A stretch of DNA of 64,000 bases, from assembly GCF_963678635.1 (NCBI RefSeq), contig NC_087064.1, forward strand, positions 51,848,684 to 51,912,683. The letters run 5' to 3'. The translations under genes and the position numbers were made by a program. The notes under the pieces were generated by a model. It was not told the origin of the DNA. It worked only from the letters and a program-made list of their open reading frames with translations, and made no database searches. Of this stretch, positions 23,601 through 38,600 are shown piece after piece. Numbering within the stretch: the first letter of the stretch is position 1; every line of letters begins with the position of its first letter. The stretch is from Symsagittifera roscoffensis (Eukaryota; Xenacoelomorpha; Acoela; Convolutidae).

Positions 23601-26600
23601 CATCAAGGCTTATCCTTAGATTTTAATTAATTTTCTATTTCACTAAAATTAAAACCTGATCATCAAGGCCTATCCTTGGATCAAAAAGAACAATTTTGTT
23701 CTCCCCACCCACTTAGCAAGTGTCTAACGATCTCAAACGTCGATTCACTATCCAACCCTTCCAAACGACCCAAGGTTAATAGAAATTTTTTTAATAAAAC
23801 TAACCATTCAAATTAGGATAAACAGTGAAGAACTTCGGTTATTCATCCTTCACTTGAACCCTCCTCTTACCAGACCCAGGATAAATCTTAGACTTAGTAA
23901 GTTTAAAATAGTATCGAACGAACTACTTGCGTTCTAATTATACCTGAACCTTGTGGATCGATTTACTATTCTCCAACCCTTGAACACAATCACTACCCCT
24001 AAGTAAGATTAAGTAAGTTAATACCTTAGCTTAGACTAGCCACGAGAAAGTAAAAAATCATTCTTCGGAATCGATATACTTTTCTCTCCAACCCTGAACA
24101 AAAAGACCCAGGTTAAGCTAACCAAAAAATCGTAAGGACTAACAGCCTAAGAAAATAGAAATCACCTAACAACTTTTTGCATCCCTCATCCTAAACTTTA
24201 TGTCATTCAAAAATTTAGGAAATAAACAAACAATCGTTTTACACAACTGCGAGATAGATAACCAAAAATACGACCTTGTAATCACACCTCATACGCAAAC
24301 AGTTGGATACATTAGAACAAAACGACTGACAATAAAAAGAAAAATAATAAACAAACAAAGAAAAATCACACGAAAAAGATTTTCAAAAAATAGAAACGCA
24401 TTTTCAGAATCAAAAGCCAGCAATGTAGATGAACTCTACAAATTAAAGGAATCAATTGATAAAAATTGTCCCATTCACGATCAATTATATTTTTCCGATT
24501 CAGAAGCAACTTCAAATTCATCAAAAAGAGGAAAAAGAAGAATAAAAAAGCAATATAAACACAAACCAGTACACTTGTATAATTGGAATCAACCAATTAG
24601 ACACCTTGATAATTATATATTAACAGTCATTAAACGAAAAAATGAGCCACAGCCACACTCAAAGTGACGATAGTCCAGATGACGAAGAGGTTTACCCCTT
24701 CCTCATAGATGCACCCGATAATAGAGGGCAACATGATTTTTGCAAGAATTTACTCCTAAATTTGTTTGAACCCGGAATCAGCCCATGCAAAGCAGAATTC
24801 CCAGATGTAAAAATCAAAAGACAAATTATTGAACATTATCTGAAAGATATATGTAATTTAACACAACAATACGGAATCTACACCATAGAATTCAGCACAC
24901 CAAATCCGAATCATCGAAAATATGTAATTCAAACAGACGATCTTGAATTAGAATTTTCAAAAGTGTTCTTAGAATATATTAAAAGCATACAAAATCATAA
25001 TTCACAAAGAGCAAACTCCATATTCACTAACGAAGTTTTTGCAATAATATATACCTATATTTCTATATTAGAAAAAACAGAACTTCAAAGTATCTCACCA
25101 ACTGAAACATCCAAACATACAAACTTACGACAGGAAATCACATTATTTTCAACCTTCCTACATATAATCAAAGAAACTTTCACTAAAGACGATGTTTCAC
25201 AACACACAAAACATGACTTACAAAAAATTTTGGCATGGTTTATAATAGATTATTTCACACACAATATAGACTTAATTTCACAAGCAAGAAAAAATTTCAG
25301 ACCTCAAAATCCAAATGATGATACTGTCATTACAGAACAGTCAGACTACGTTTGGGACCCTGAATGGTCTCATCATGCATTTATAAATATTCCACAATCA
25401 ATCTCAAGTCAAGCAATAAGTACAATATCTTACCAAAGAGATTATGTAAAAGTAGTACCACTAACCATTGATGCAACACCATTAAACTACAACACATTTT
25501 TACCCGATACACGAAATAATAGTTTAAATTCGACCGTCATACATAATGAAAACCTTAATGGAACTAGAAATCTTACACAACAAGATATCCAAACACCATC
25601 ACACTTCATAAGTGAAGAAATTGTCCAAACAACAACAACTACACAACAAAGTATTTCACCAATACATCCAAATTTATCAACACCAAAAAATACAAATACT
25701 TCATTGGCACAAGTAACCTTACAATAAACCGTAAAACCTTCGGTTGCTCCAAAATATTCACAAATGGATTATCAAACATATAGACCTATGACAGTACCAT
25801 CAAAACCACGAAGAACGTTCACAAGAAACACTTTTGCAGAACATAATTCTAATTATGCACATTCATCCGAAACAAACTATCCCCCACGAAAGACTAATAA
25901 TAATCATGTAAGATCTCACTATTGGGATAACCCAATAACAACAACCAACTCAGTAAATTTTCGGACTAATTCACATCCTCCACAGGACCATAGTAAAAAT
26001 TATCCATTCTTTCAACAAAATAAAAATAAAAAGCAAGCACCTCATCAAACGGATTACTTATCATCTGATGATGATTATTTACAACCAGACATTTTTGCAC
26101 CATATACCCAAGAATATCGCAAACAAGGATCGCGACGACCTCATACCTATAATAGAATTTTTTCTCCAAATCCAACAGATACACGAAGTCAACAACCAAT
26201 CCATATGTCAAATCCAATAAATACACAATCTTTTCAACCAATTCAACCACAAAACCCAATGACTATTCACTCGTATCAACCAACTCAAATGCAAAATGAA
26301 GTACCACTCCCATACTACCTTCAGAGATAACAAAAAATCAACTTTCAAATTTTTCGCAAATGCCAAATGCCGCAGAGTCACTACAGATGACAATGAATCC
26401 ATACCTTATGGGTGGATCATCAATAACATCAAATAAACCACTAATGGTATTCACAGGAACAGACCCTGAATATTCTGTAGAAGATTATTTAAATGCAGTA
26501 ACAGCAAATTTAATTTTAAATATAGGACCTGAACCAATTAATACGCCGCTACGTCAAAATTGGATACATCGACGCACAGCGTTGATACAAACAACCTTAG

Positions 26601-29600
26601 ATGGCGCAGCTCAAAAATGGTTTTCAGTATTATCTATAGAAATAAAATCAGACTGGAAAAAATTTACACAAGAATTTTCAAAAATGTTTGACTCCGAAAG
26701 AAATAAACAACACCAAAGAGTTTTATGTAATGAAATTCGCAGATTACCAAATGAAACCATCAAACAATTAGCAGTACGTATCAAAACACTAGTTCGAAAA
26801 GCATATTCACTTAATACACATGACTATAAAAACACAAAAATGACAGAAATTTTAATGATGACTTTAACACCTCAATAAAGGAAAATAGCAAAAAAAAAGA
26901 GAGCATCTCATCCTTCTTCAATTCGAGAGCCAGATTTAGATTTTCGAAAACTAGTAGACAAACTAGAGCAAGCGGAAATCACAATGAAACTTGAAGAAAC
27001 AGAAAATCTAAAACTACAATATCTTAATCGAATTGAAACAAACACTACAAATATCAATAACATACAGGAATCAGATACAGACTTAGTTGAAAAAATCACT
27101 GAAATACTAGATATTTACGAAAAACACCCAAATTTTAAAGGCAAACCATCTTTCAAAAAATGGTGTAATTATTGCCGACGATACGGATATAGTATATCCG
27201 AATGCAGACAAAAGCAACAGGATAACCAAAACAAACCTCAAAAATATAAAGAACCAAATAAATCATTCTATCAATACATGAAGAAAGATCAAAATCTACC
27301 AAACAAAAATGTATACAGTAACAACAGTTCAAGAAAACCACTTCCGAACAACACCAGTTACACGAGAAATCAATCAACATATAACTCAAGTTATAGAGGA
27401 AGATCACCAGAACGAAAAATACACAGAATTCTTCACAAAATCATTATAATCGATCAAATAGTCGAAATAACTATTCGAGATCAAATTCGAATGCAACACA
27501 ATTTGTTTCTAATTCCAATTCACAATCAAACCCAAGAAATAAACATTATTCCAATAATCTAACACGAAATTCATCATATAACAGAAATAGAAACTATTCA
27601 CATAATCGAAATAGAAGTTATTCAAACAATCGAAATCAGAATTACTCAAACAATCGATCAAGAAATAATTCATATAACAGATCAAACTATCATAGATCAA
27701 ATAATAATTATCAAAACAGACAATTCACAAAATCGAAATTCAAGTTATACTAATCAATATAGAAATTATTCCCAATCACCACATAGGAATAATAACCATT
27801 ATAATAATTCTAAACATCGATACAGAAGTAGTACACCAAAACATCAAAGTCATATTAATCAAGTACAGTCAAATGAAGAAACAACATCAGACCCCCCAGG
27901 TATTGATGACACAGGAAATAAAGAACTACAACTAAATCAAATAAACTGTGAATCATCAGACACAGAAAGTGATACAGAAAACACCATCTCCATAAATAGG
28001 ATAGAAGTCGAAAACGACTACGAACCTATTATATATGAACAACCTTTTACATCACATATATATGAAAATCAATTGGAACTCCTTCACAATTATTACATTG
28101 AACCCATCAATACTACACAAACTGCACAAGAAATAAACGAAATTAACACGGCAAGTAAACCCAACGAAAATGACAAAACAAAATGTTTAAACACAAATCA
28201 TATCTATCAAAATATACAAAAAGAAAAACCCAGAGAAAAAATTTGGACAATACCATTTCTCTTAGAAAGTCCAAGAAACAAAGAATTTCAACCACCAGAT
28301 CTTGAAATTGATTTTTTAATTGATTCAGGAGCAGAATCAAACATAATTAACATTCCCACATGGAATGAAATCAAAACATTACACCCAAAATTAACACCTC
28401 TTTCAACCTCTAGTAAACTAGCAACAGCACAAGGATCAACACTAATAAATTATGGAAAAGTTCAATTATTCCTCCTCCCCACAAGAACAATGGAGCAAAA
28501 TAGAATTCTAAACAAACCATTTAAACAAATATTTCATATTACTGATATTAAACACAATATCATTGGTATACCAATTATATCTAAATATATACCAACAATC
28601 AACATCTTGACTAGTAAACTACTAATCAAAGATAAGTACACAAAAACAAAAGATACAGCTCTAACATTTTTTCAAAGATTAAATAAACAACCACCATTCT
28701 TTTCAAAATTTTATCCAATTTATAACCAGCAACGGAAACACCTGAAACCACTATCAGGAAACATATATAACTTTTAAAAAAAACAAGTTCACCAATATGA
28801 CAAAAGTCAAAATAAACAACAACTCTTTATGTCAGACTTTGAGTTTAAACCTATTCATAAGTTTTTCAAAATCACGATTTCATCTACAAAATATTTGAAA
28901 AATACGAAATCAGACATCGTTTCGCTACATGTGTATAACAACACACCGTACCAAGTAACATTACTCTTAGGACTTTTAGGATATTGCGAAACAAACGCTA
29001 CAATATCACCTGTATATGAAAAAAAGCATACCGCGTAAATAATATACTCCAATTATTAGATATTTGTCAATCCACAATTCTTAACGAAGAACTATCCATA
29101 AATAGTATAATAAGCAATGAAAAGAGGAACACAGATTATTTCACAAAAACACCATATTTTAAACCAACATTCAATATAACAAACTACACAAAAGAACAAG
29201 AACAATTTTTGACGATGTTTAATTTTGAACACTCGCAAATTACACAAATCGAATTTGACGAACTAGCAAAACAACTGTTAAAATATTCAACAGTCTATGC
29301 AAAATTTGATGTTGGGAAAATCAGTTCATCACTCCATCTCCCGTTAAAACCTGACGCAGTTTTCAAAAAACAAAGAGCAAGTAAAGTACCAATTCATTTA
29401 CACGATAAGGTAAATAGATTACTGGATATTTTAGAACAATACAAAATTATCTCACCAGTAAACAAAGAAGAACAACAAAAGGTAACACATTTATTAACCC
29501 TGTTATCATCCTAGCCAAAGGAGAATCATTAAAAATAGTTTTAGACGCTAGATATCTCAATTCATTAATAGACGAATCAAAATGCAATTGGCCTATTGAA

Positions 29601-32600
29601 CCAATACAAAATATTTTAACAAAAATAAACGGAAAATACTTTACAACCGCAGACATGAATAGTGCATACAATCAAATGCCACTAGATGAACAATCACGAC
29701 GTTTAACACAATTTGTTATTGGAAATCAACAATATGAATTCAATCGCCTCTTCTATGGAATATCCATAGGACCAGCAGCATTTTCAGCTTTTATGAGCAA
29801 AAATTTTAGACCACTAATACTTAAGAAAAAAGCAAACACCTATTTAGACGATGTTTTTATGCAATCACAGACAAAAGAAGAAATGTTTACAGTTTTAGAA
29901 CACTGTCATAAAATACTTCAGAACGAAAATCTGAAGGCCGCCCCGATAAATCACACTAATTTTTAACACGAGTTAAATTTTTAGGACATAACATAGAAAG
30001 AAACACAATCACTCCATTAAAATTACGCATTGATGCTATTCAAAAACTTCAACCACCAACAAACAAAAAGAAAATCCAAGAATTCCTTGGAATGTTAAAT
30101 TTCTTAAGCAAGTACGTTTACAAAATGCAATTATATTTAAGACCATTCTATAATATCCTCAGACAATAAAATAATTTTGAATGGACCACTGAACATCAAA
30201 CACGATTTGAAGAAATTAAAAAACTTTTAACTGAACAAATTTCAAACACAATCCCAGATCCAAATCAACCATTCTACGCAATGTGCGATGCTTCAAATTT
30301 TGGCATCGGCGCAGCATTACTACAATCACACAGTGGTACAAATAAAATGAACCTTATATCAGCAAATTCTCGATTATTCACTCACGCAGAGCTACGACTC
30401 TCAACTCTAATGAGAGAATGTACAGCTATAATTTATGCACTTACAGAAAATGAATTTCTAATACTTGGATCAAAACATCCAACAGTTCTATTCACAGATC
30501 ATAAACCAATCCTTTTTCTCTTTACACAAAAGTCAAATCCAAATCATCGAGTTTATAGATTTCAATTAATACTAATGAAATTTCCAAACTTACATATAGT
30601 TTGGACAGCAGGAAAGAATCTTGCATTACCAAATACATTAAGTCGAAATACACCACCTGAATTACTTACACGAAAAACTACAGTTGAAATACCTAAAAAT
30701 ATAAAATTTTACCTTGCAAAAGACGAAACATCACCCCGACTAGAATGCAAATATGCAGTAACAACTGACATTGAACAATCACAAATAAATAATCTCCAAC
30801 ACTTCCCACTTTACTTAGATTGCCAAAATAACCACTACGAAGTTGATCTACTTAGAACATCAACTTTCAAACCAATTCCATACTCACAATGGATACAAAA
30901 TAACACTCAACAAAAACGAATAAAACACCACTCGCATCAAAAAGACTTTTTTCCGTTAATTGAAAAAGAAAACTTAACTGATAAAATAAATTTATCAGGA
31001 CCACAAACAAATGATTCAAAAAACACAATAAATCAAGTTTTTGACCTCCATGACCCACTTGACACAATTTCCTTATCTAAATTAGAAATTGAAAACATTT
31101 TTCTCCCTCCAACAGATAAAAATTACAATTAATAGCTTGAAACAATATCAAAATCTTGACCCAGTAATTAGACAACTAAAATCATGGCACAAATACAAAA
31201 CTAAGCCCGTAAAGGCAGATACCACAATTTTAGGAAATAAAACACTCCTCCGATATTTTCGAAAAATTTAATAATACAACAATTAACGAAAACACAGACC
31301 TTCTAGAATATCATTTAAACGATTCTACAGTTCCCTGTCTCCCTTTAAGTATGATTCTAATAGCTTTTAACATTTCACATACACAAAACATTAAAGGACA
31401 CTCTGGATCAGAGAAAACATATTCAAAATTTACACAAAATTTTTACTTCCCAAATGCACCAATTTGGATAAAAGTACTATGCAATGATTGTATAGTATGT
31501 CAGCTAAATAAACCTTATCCAAATCAAAAACAAATAGCACAAAAACAAGATTTTAAAGGACAAAGTTTATATTTTAACCACCGTATATCATTTGATACAA
31601 AAGGACCAATTTCACCATCCTCTGAAGGAAACTCCTACATTATGGTAATTGTTGACGCATTTACACACTATGTAGCACTCAACCCAGTACCACATTGTAA
31701 CGCTTACTAGGCTTACACAACACTTTACGAACACTGGATAGCCAAATTCGGATTACCCGAAATTTTAGTCACAGACAACGGTACAGAATTCATAAATAAT
31801 GAAATCATCACATTATGTCATTTATACAACATTAAGCACAAACCGCGTACATCTCATGCACCTTGGACTAACGGTTTAGTCGAAGGTATAAACCGTTCGC
31901 TACAAGAATATCTTAGATGTATCATAAATGGAAATGATACAAGATACACAGAATGGTCAGCAGATTTAAAATTATTTCCCTTAGCATATAATTCACAAAT
32001 TACGACAATTCTAGGAATGTCACCATACGAAATGGTTTTTAATCAAAAGCCACGTAAACCAATTATGTATACAGCAAATTCTCATAAAAATACACAAGGT
32101 CATTGCCAACCAAATAAAGACTCAATTTGTTATAACCTACCTTTACACACACATGATGAAGATCATTTTCATCACCCACAAATCCTTAAATTAGCCTCCG
32201 GCACACACACCGATTGGATTTTAAATAGAGATAAAAAACACAATGAAATTTATCAAAAAGTAACAAAAAAATTGTTACAAAGGCAGAACATTAATGAACA
32301 AATAAATTCACGCTTTATACCAGCCTCAGATTTAAAAATTGGAACATTTGTCTTAATTCCAAATTTTAATACCCAAAAAGGAATTTCTAAAAAATTACAA
32401 CCCCTTCGTAAAGGACCATACCAAATAATCGCCAAACCCACAGACGTAACATATAAAATCACCGATTCAGACAAAAAAGAAATTGTTCAACATAGAAACA
32501 ATCTATTGCCTTACTACCCAAAAGAATACGCACCACGCGAAATAACTCAATTATATTCTTTCACAGGTTTAAAAGTTATTCAAAATCACCCACATATAGA

Positions 32601-35600
32601 AAATGAAATAAATGAACAAAACGACATTCACCTTGAAAAACAAAATAAAAAACCAACTACAAACAAAAACAATACAAAAAAGCTAGATCAAAAAACACCT
32701 CAAAAAGAAAGGAAAAATAGAAAAATGATAAAAAAAATTATACCCCAAGAACAAGTCGAAAAATCAGAACATAGAGAGTCATCACGACTTAGAAATCAAC
32801 CACGTAAAAACTCCAAAACATTCATCCCACAATCTAAAATATTAAAGAAAGTTGAATTTCAAAAACAGCTTTAATTTTAAAATAAATACTATTTGCACCT
32901 CTGAAACATTTTGAACTTTCATTTTTCAAAATAACATGCTGAAAACACACAGCGATTCTAGTTCAAAATTAGCCAATAGGATTCATTCAATCCGTCACCT
33001 TCTATAACTCTAACACAAACTATAACCTTACAACCTCCAGGTCAAAAATAAGCAACTTGCTAAAACTTGACGACTAAAATAAATACCACCATAATATCAT
33101 AACCCTCCCTTATCTGATAACGCAAAGATCAACAATATTTTCCCAATTCAGACCTCAAAAACCCCCCAAACAAAAATGTTAAATTAGCCTAAAGTAAAAG
33201 TACGACCATAATAATTTAGTCTAAATTACAAAATTCTCAAAAATACCCCAGATCACCTGACAAATAAAAATAAACCAAAGAAGACCTCCCGAACAACATA
33301 AAATTCGCCCCCAACAATTTTTCACAAAACTCAATCCACTTGTCAAAAAACCAATAAATAATTCGACCGCACTTGAAAATCGCCCAAAATAACAAAAAAT
33401 ATTCCACCAAGAAGCCATTTCTTAAATGCTCTTCTCTCAATCAGTCAACATAATTTTCAACATTTTCATAAACTTTTTAACAATATTTAAACTTTTATTC
33501 ATATTTCTCTTTGATACTTTTGAAGCTTTCATAATAATTTTAATCATTTTTTGCTATATATTTTTAATTTTCTACTCCCTATTTGAAATATATCTCCAAC
33601 TTTCCCAAGTCATTGATCATATTCACAAGTACGAAAACCCAAAAATTATTTAAATGATTCGAACCATTTTTAGTAGAACAGATATCTTTTTACTATTTGT
33701 AATTTTTATAACATTTTTATCATCCCTAATATTGACAATATGCGAATGCATAAAGAAAGCAATTATAACATTCGCCTTAGCAACAATCTTTTTAATTCTT
33801 TTTCTTGAAGAATACTACAATAAACATAAATTTTTTCACTAAAAGAAATAAATCAAAAAACCCTCAAAAATTGCTAACCAACAATCACACAGTCAGTCTT
33901 CACCGACATCATCCCAAGAACACCCGACAATACCTACAACTACCCAAAACCCCCAAACATCTACACGAATTTCTTTCCAAGATAACCCATACACTTTTGA
34001 AGAACGACACGCTCGCCTATCTGAACCATTAGAACCAGTTCAGCGACAGGCACCTCTAAGTGAACCAACATATAACTTGTACTCAACACTACCACAAGAA
34101 TTAAGTAGAATAAGAAATATAAGTCAAAACCAAAATACAGTTGAAATAGACAAATTATACATCCACGACGAAATAGGAATTTTCAAACCCCTCGAGTTCA
34201 TTTTGATATACCCCAATCCCCATAACCAACTACTCCGGAAAACCCAATTAGCATACTACCAGAAACCCCTACACTTCTTTCACAACGTAGCACCTCAAGT
34301 CTACCCTCAGATTACTTAGGTTCAACACCAACATCTGAAAAAATACGTGAAAATCCATTCAACCCCCAAAACCAAACATCACGACTACCATATTGGACAA
34401 CACAATCATTCACACAAGGTGAACCAAATTTAATAAATGATCCAATAGATATTTCTACAGATACAACAACATCATCATCACTACCAGAAACATTATCACT
34501 ACCATCAACACCATCAATAAGCCAGATTTCACCGACGCCTTTTCCTTTAAATTTCCCAAATAACCTCGACGCTAGATATCGAGAACAATCATCAACAAAT
34601 ATCCCTTTAAGATTAGACTGGAACACATTCACAGCACCCCCACCATTATTTGGACAGCACCCAGAAAGTAACCGACTCCACAACTGGGCACTTCATAGAT
34701 TACAGTATAGACAAGACATCCACGAAGACATTCGTGACCATAACATCCAAATACTCCAACAAAATAGTCTACAATTAAAATTTGAAATCACGGTTAAACT
34801 AAACAACATTGCTCAGCATCCTTACCCATTAAACCCACCAAATATAACAGCTCAATCACTACCACCACCATTCATAACAACTGAAGTAAAAAATAAATAC
34901 GACAGATATACCAAAAAGACAATTTGTTACATAACATGTTATATACCGTACTCAGGATTATCATATATATGTATATTTTAAAAATATTGATATTCCTCCA
35001 ACTCTTTTTTCTAATCATCTCCGATCAGAACATAAATCCTTCTCCCCGCACAGGACCCCAAGACTTATTAGTAACACATTACGATTGTGAAGAAAACGAA
35101 CAAAAAACACTACACAAATATGCAATAAATCAAGTATCACAATGCGAAACGAAACCACAAGCTATAGAAACTACAAATGTAATAGCGACACTATATTCAA
35201 AAGCCCGAGCAACAACAGTCATAGGATATAAATTTACAGCAACATTTTCCGAAAAGAAAGTACATTGTTCACAAGTTTCAAACGGAAATAAAAACCGACT
35301 TGACCATGAATCATTCTACCAAAGTAATATAGAACGACTTCTACATCTAAATCCTGATGATTAAAAAAACGAGCTACTCGGACTAAACATCACAAGAAAT
35401 AAAAACACCGACAGAAAACTAGTATATTTTCAAGTCTTTGCCGATTCTGTACATCAAGCAGAACTCGAAAGATATCAAGGACACATTAAATTAGATGAAA
35501 AATACCCATACAATGGCGCACACGGAAGATTAACTTATGACATACACGATAAGCACTGGATACCACACATTGGTATATATAATCCATCAAACTGCAAAGC

Positions 35601-38600
35601 AAACACAAAAAATAAAGGATATCAAGAAATAATGTTTTTCGATTGGAAAATACAACCCGAAAAAATACAACTCACACGAGATTTATCTGACAACACAATG
35701 ATCTATCAAGGAATTAGACTACCTTGTAAAAACGATCAAGGTTAGTGTGATCCTACAACACGGACACAAGCAACAATTGTTTGGTTTCCCGAAGATACAT
35801 GTACAACATTTCAAGTAGCAAAAATACACGCTCGAATGATAAAATTCCACGAAAAATATTTTATTCAATCAATTCCATATGAACAAGTCAATCCATCACG
35901 AAAACAAAGTACTGATTTTCGAAATATCCATAATATAGAAAATAAAATTACACGTTTTCAAATATATCAAGAAACAGAACTTGCATGCAAATACAGAAAC
36001 CCACTTCACAAAACACAATATTCTGAAATCTTAGTTGAATACGAAAAAGATTTCGACATGACCACTGGAAAAATAAAAAATGACCCCTATGCCACAAGTC
36101 ATCCTCTACACGAAGGAACATCATATATACCAGTTAACTTTCAAAAAAGTAATGGTCAACCTGGTGGACATCTAAAGCCACATGACGCTAGAAGCACACG
36201 TTTACAAGAACTATCACTAATGAATAATTCTTATTTTGGTAATATCCACTATGATATCCACTTAGATATGAAGTTAGACTACACGATTAGTCGAATTTTT
36301 CAAGAAATGTCACTCTCCGAATTAGAAACACTTCACCAACTATGCGAATTAGAAAGGACACAAATCCTACAATCACTTGCACTAGCAGTATTAAAAATAC
36401 CCTACGCAGGATATTTACTATCAGGAAATAGATCAAATTTTCTAGACTACGAAGGAAACATCTTATGGTTTTATACTTGTACCAAAAAAGTATCACCACT
36501 ATATGTTTTTGAAGATAAAAGATGCTATAAAAGAATCCCTATCTTTTATAAAAAAAAAAGTTTATTTTGTTGACACACTTTCAACAAGAACATATTTTTG
36601 GGATACCGCAGTCCCATGTGGATCAGAGAATAGCCACAATGTAGTGCAATTGAACCCTGATGAAGATAAATATTATCTTCTTACCCCATACCCCACATTA
36701 ATGCAATCACTCAAAAAATTTTCACCCGAAAGCATCAGAGCTATTGCTCGTAACCCAAATATTGATTTACAATCAATTGGAATACATTCAAAATCTGATA
36801 TCCAACATCACATTAGAACACCAGGAATTATTGACACAAATGGACACTATACAAAGACAATCAATTGACCAAAACTTACGCAAACTTGCCGAAACAGCAG
36901 GATTTGCAGATATCTATACACAAGATTATAGCGGATATTTTAAAGACATTAAAGACTATATATATCTAAACGGTGAAAAATACAGACCACAAGATATTTC
37001 ACCCATAAATATTTTTAGCTTTGTTACACTAAAAAATGAAATTCTCGATTTTCTAGGATGGCCCTATTACATCTTAGAAAAATTAACTATCCTATACGCA
37101 ATGTTTAACTTTATAGGATTTCTTTTTTCACTTTTAAAAGGAATCTACAACACATGTGCTATACACACACAAGTAAACACACAAGCAAGTGTAGCACGCA
37201 TACTATTTGCAGGATTTTTCGGAATTTTTTCCCATCAATTAACAAAATTCTTCTAGACGCACAAATCAAAAAATATAATACAAAAATAGCAACAACACAG
37301 AACACGTACAACGAAGAACATAATAACATAGAAGTAACGCCTACAGCACCACAGCTGCCACCCCTACCACATAACCATCCATTATCTTTACTCCCACGAA
37401 ATTTCCGAAACCTAGCAATAACACATAACCCAAATTTTAGACCAAACATATCGCAAAGTCCCATACAACACATAATGACACATCATTCACAAGATGAAAA
37501 TACATATGAACAAATTATAGAACAACCCCATACCACCGCTTTTCAGTCTCAAAATAATAATTTTTTTAGCCCACGATGAGCCGACAACTTGGATCCCTAC
37601 ACCGCTCAAATTCCCATCCAACCAACCTCAACACTCCAATCACAATAATCCCACTTTTTGCTTTCCCGCCACCCGATTTTCCAACTAGTAATATAACATC
37701 AAGCATGAATTCGGATACTAATTCAGATATTTCAGTTTTATACTCCATTTCACAACTCAATAACCCTAATATCGAAACCCCTGACGAATTTGCAGACTCC
37801 GAACCATCTCCATCCAATAATTTTCAAACCAACTCCTCAGTTTTTTCAAAGCCCCCTTTTCAACCAATCCCAACAAGTAATCCACTCCCGCCCATTTCTA
37901 CTCCCTCTTATGCTTCACAAGTAACCCCAACCTATTCTCCATTTCATTCCGACCGATCATCTAATTCTCCCGATACTCCCCAAATTTCCCAAGAACTTGA
38001 TAATTTTATCACCCTACAACAACAGCTAATACACCCTAACACACGCACAATCAATCAAATTTCATCCACAATAGAATCCTCAAACCCACCTACTCCTACA
38101 CCCTCCTCAGCCTATACTGCATCATTAGCACAATCATCAACATCCACCGAATCATCAAATAGCACTAACCGAGCTTATCGCACTTTTAAAAGAAAATTCC
38201 CAAACCATCCATTCCCGACCAAACCAGGAACAGCCCGTGAATATATTAATCATCCACACCACACCAACACGAAAGATTTTCTAGCAATCACCTTACCTTC
38301 ATTTCCACATTATACTTTAAACACACCTAATGACACTAACGACACACGTAGTTTTGTAGATGAACATGTTTTAATGCCTACACTTCATTGACAACATATT
38401 ATCATTTTACTAATCCCCTTTGCCTCCCACTATCTAATACTCATAGCGATATAGAAAAGCATAAAGATATGCTATATAGACTCACCGCAACACTAACACC
38501 TAGACAATTTACTTATATAGGATATAAAAAATCACTAAAAACATTCACTGCACCCCGAGCTAACGAATTTACACTAGAATATTACGACCATAATATCATC

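Noticed and set aside
34312-34683. 123-codon minus-strand ORF in element B.
   Set aside because: Gly/Asp/Val-rich complement of the Ser/Thr/Pro-rich sense frame.
26876-35745. Element B frames are often broken by TAA or TAG, sometimes where Gln would fit, suggesting a reassigned code or read-through.
   Set aside because: Frameshifts accompany the stops, element A also has TGA, and the host exons use TAA normally as terminal stops. Decay explains it.
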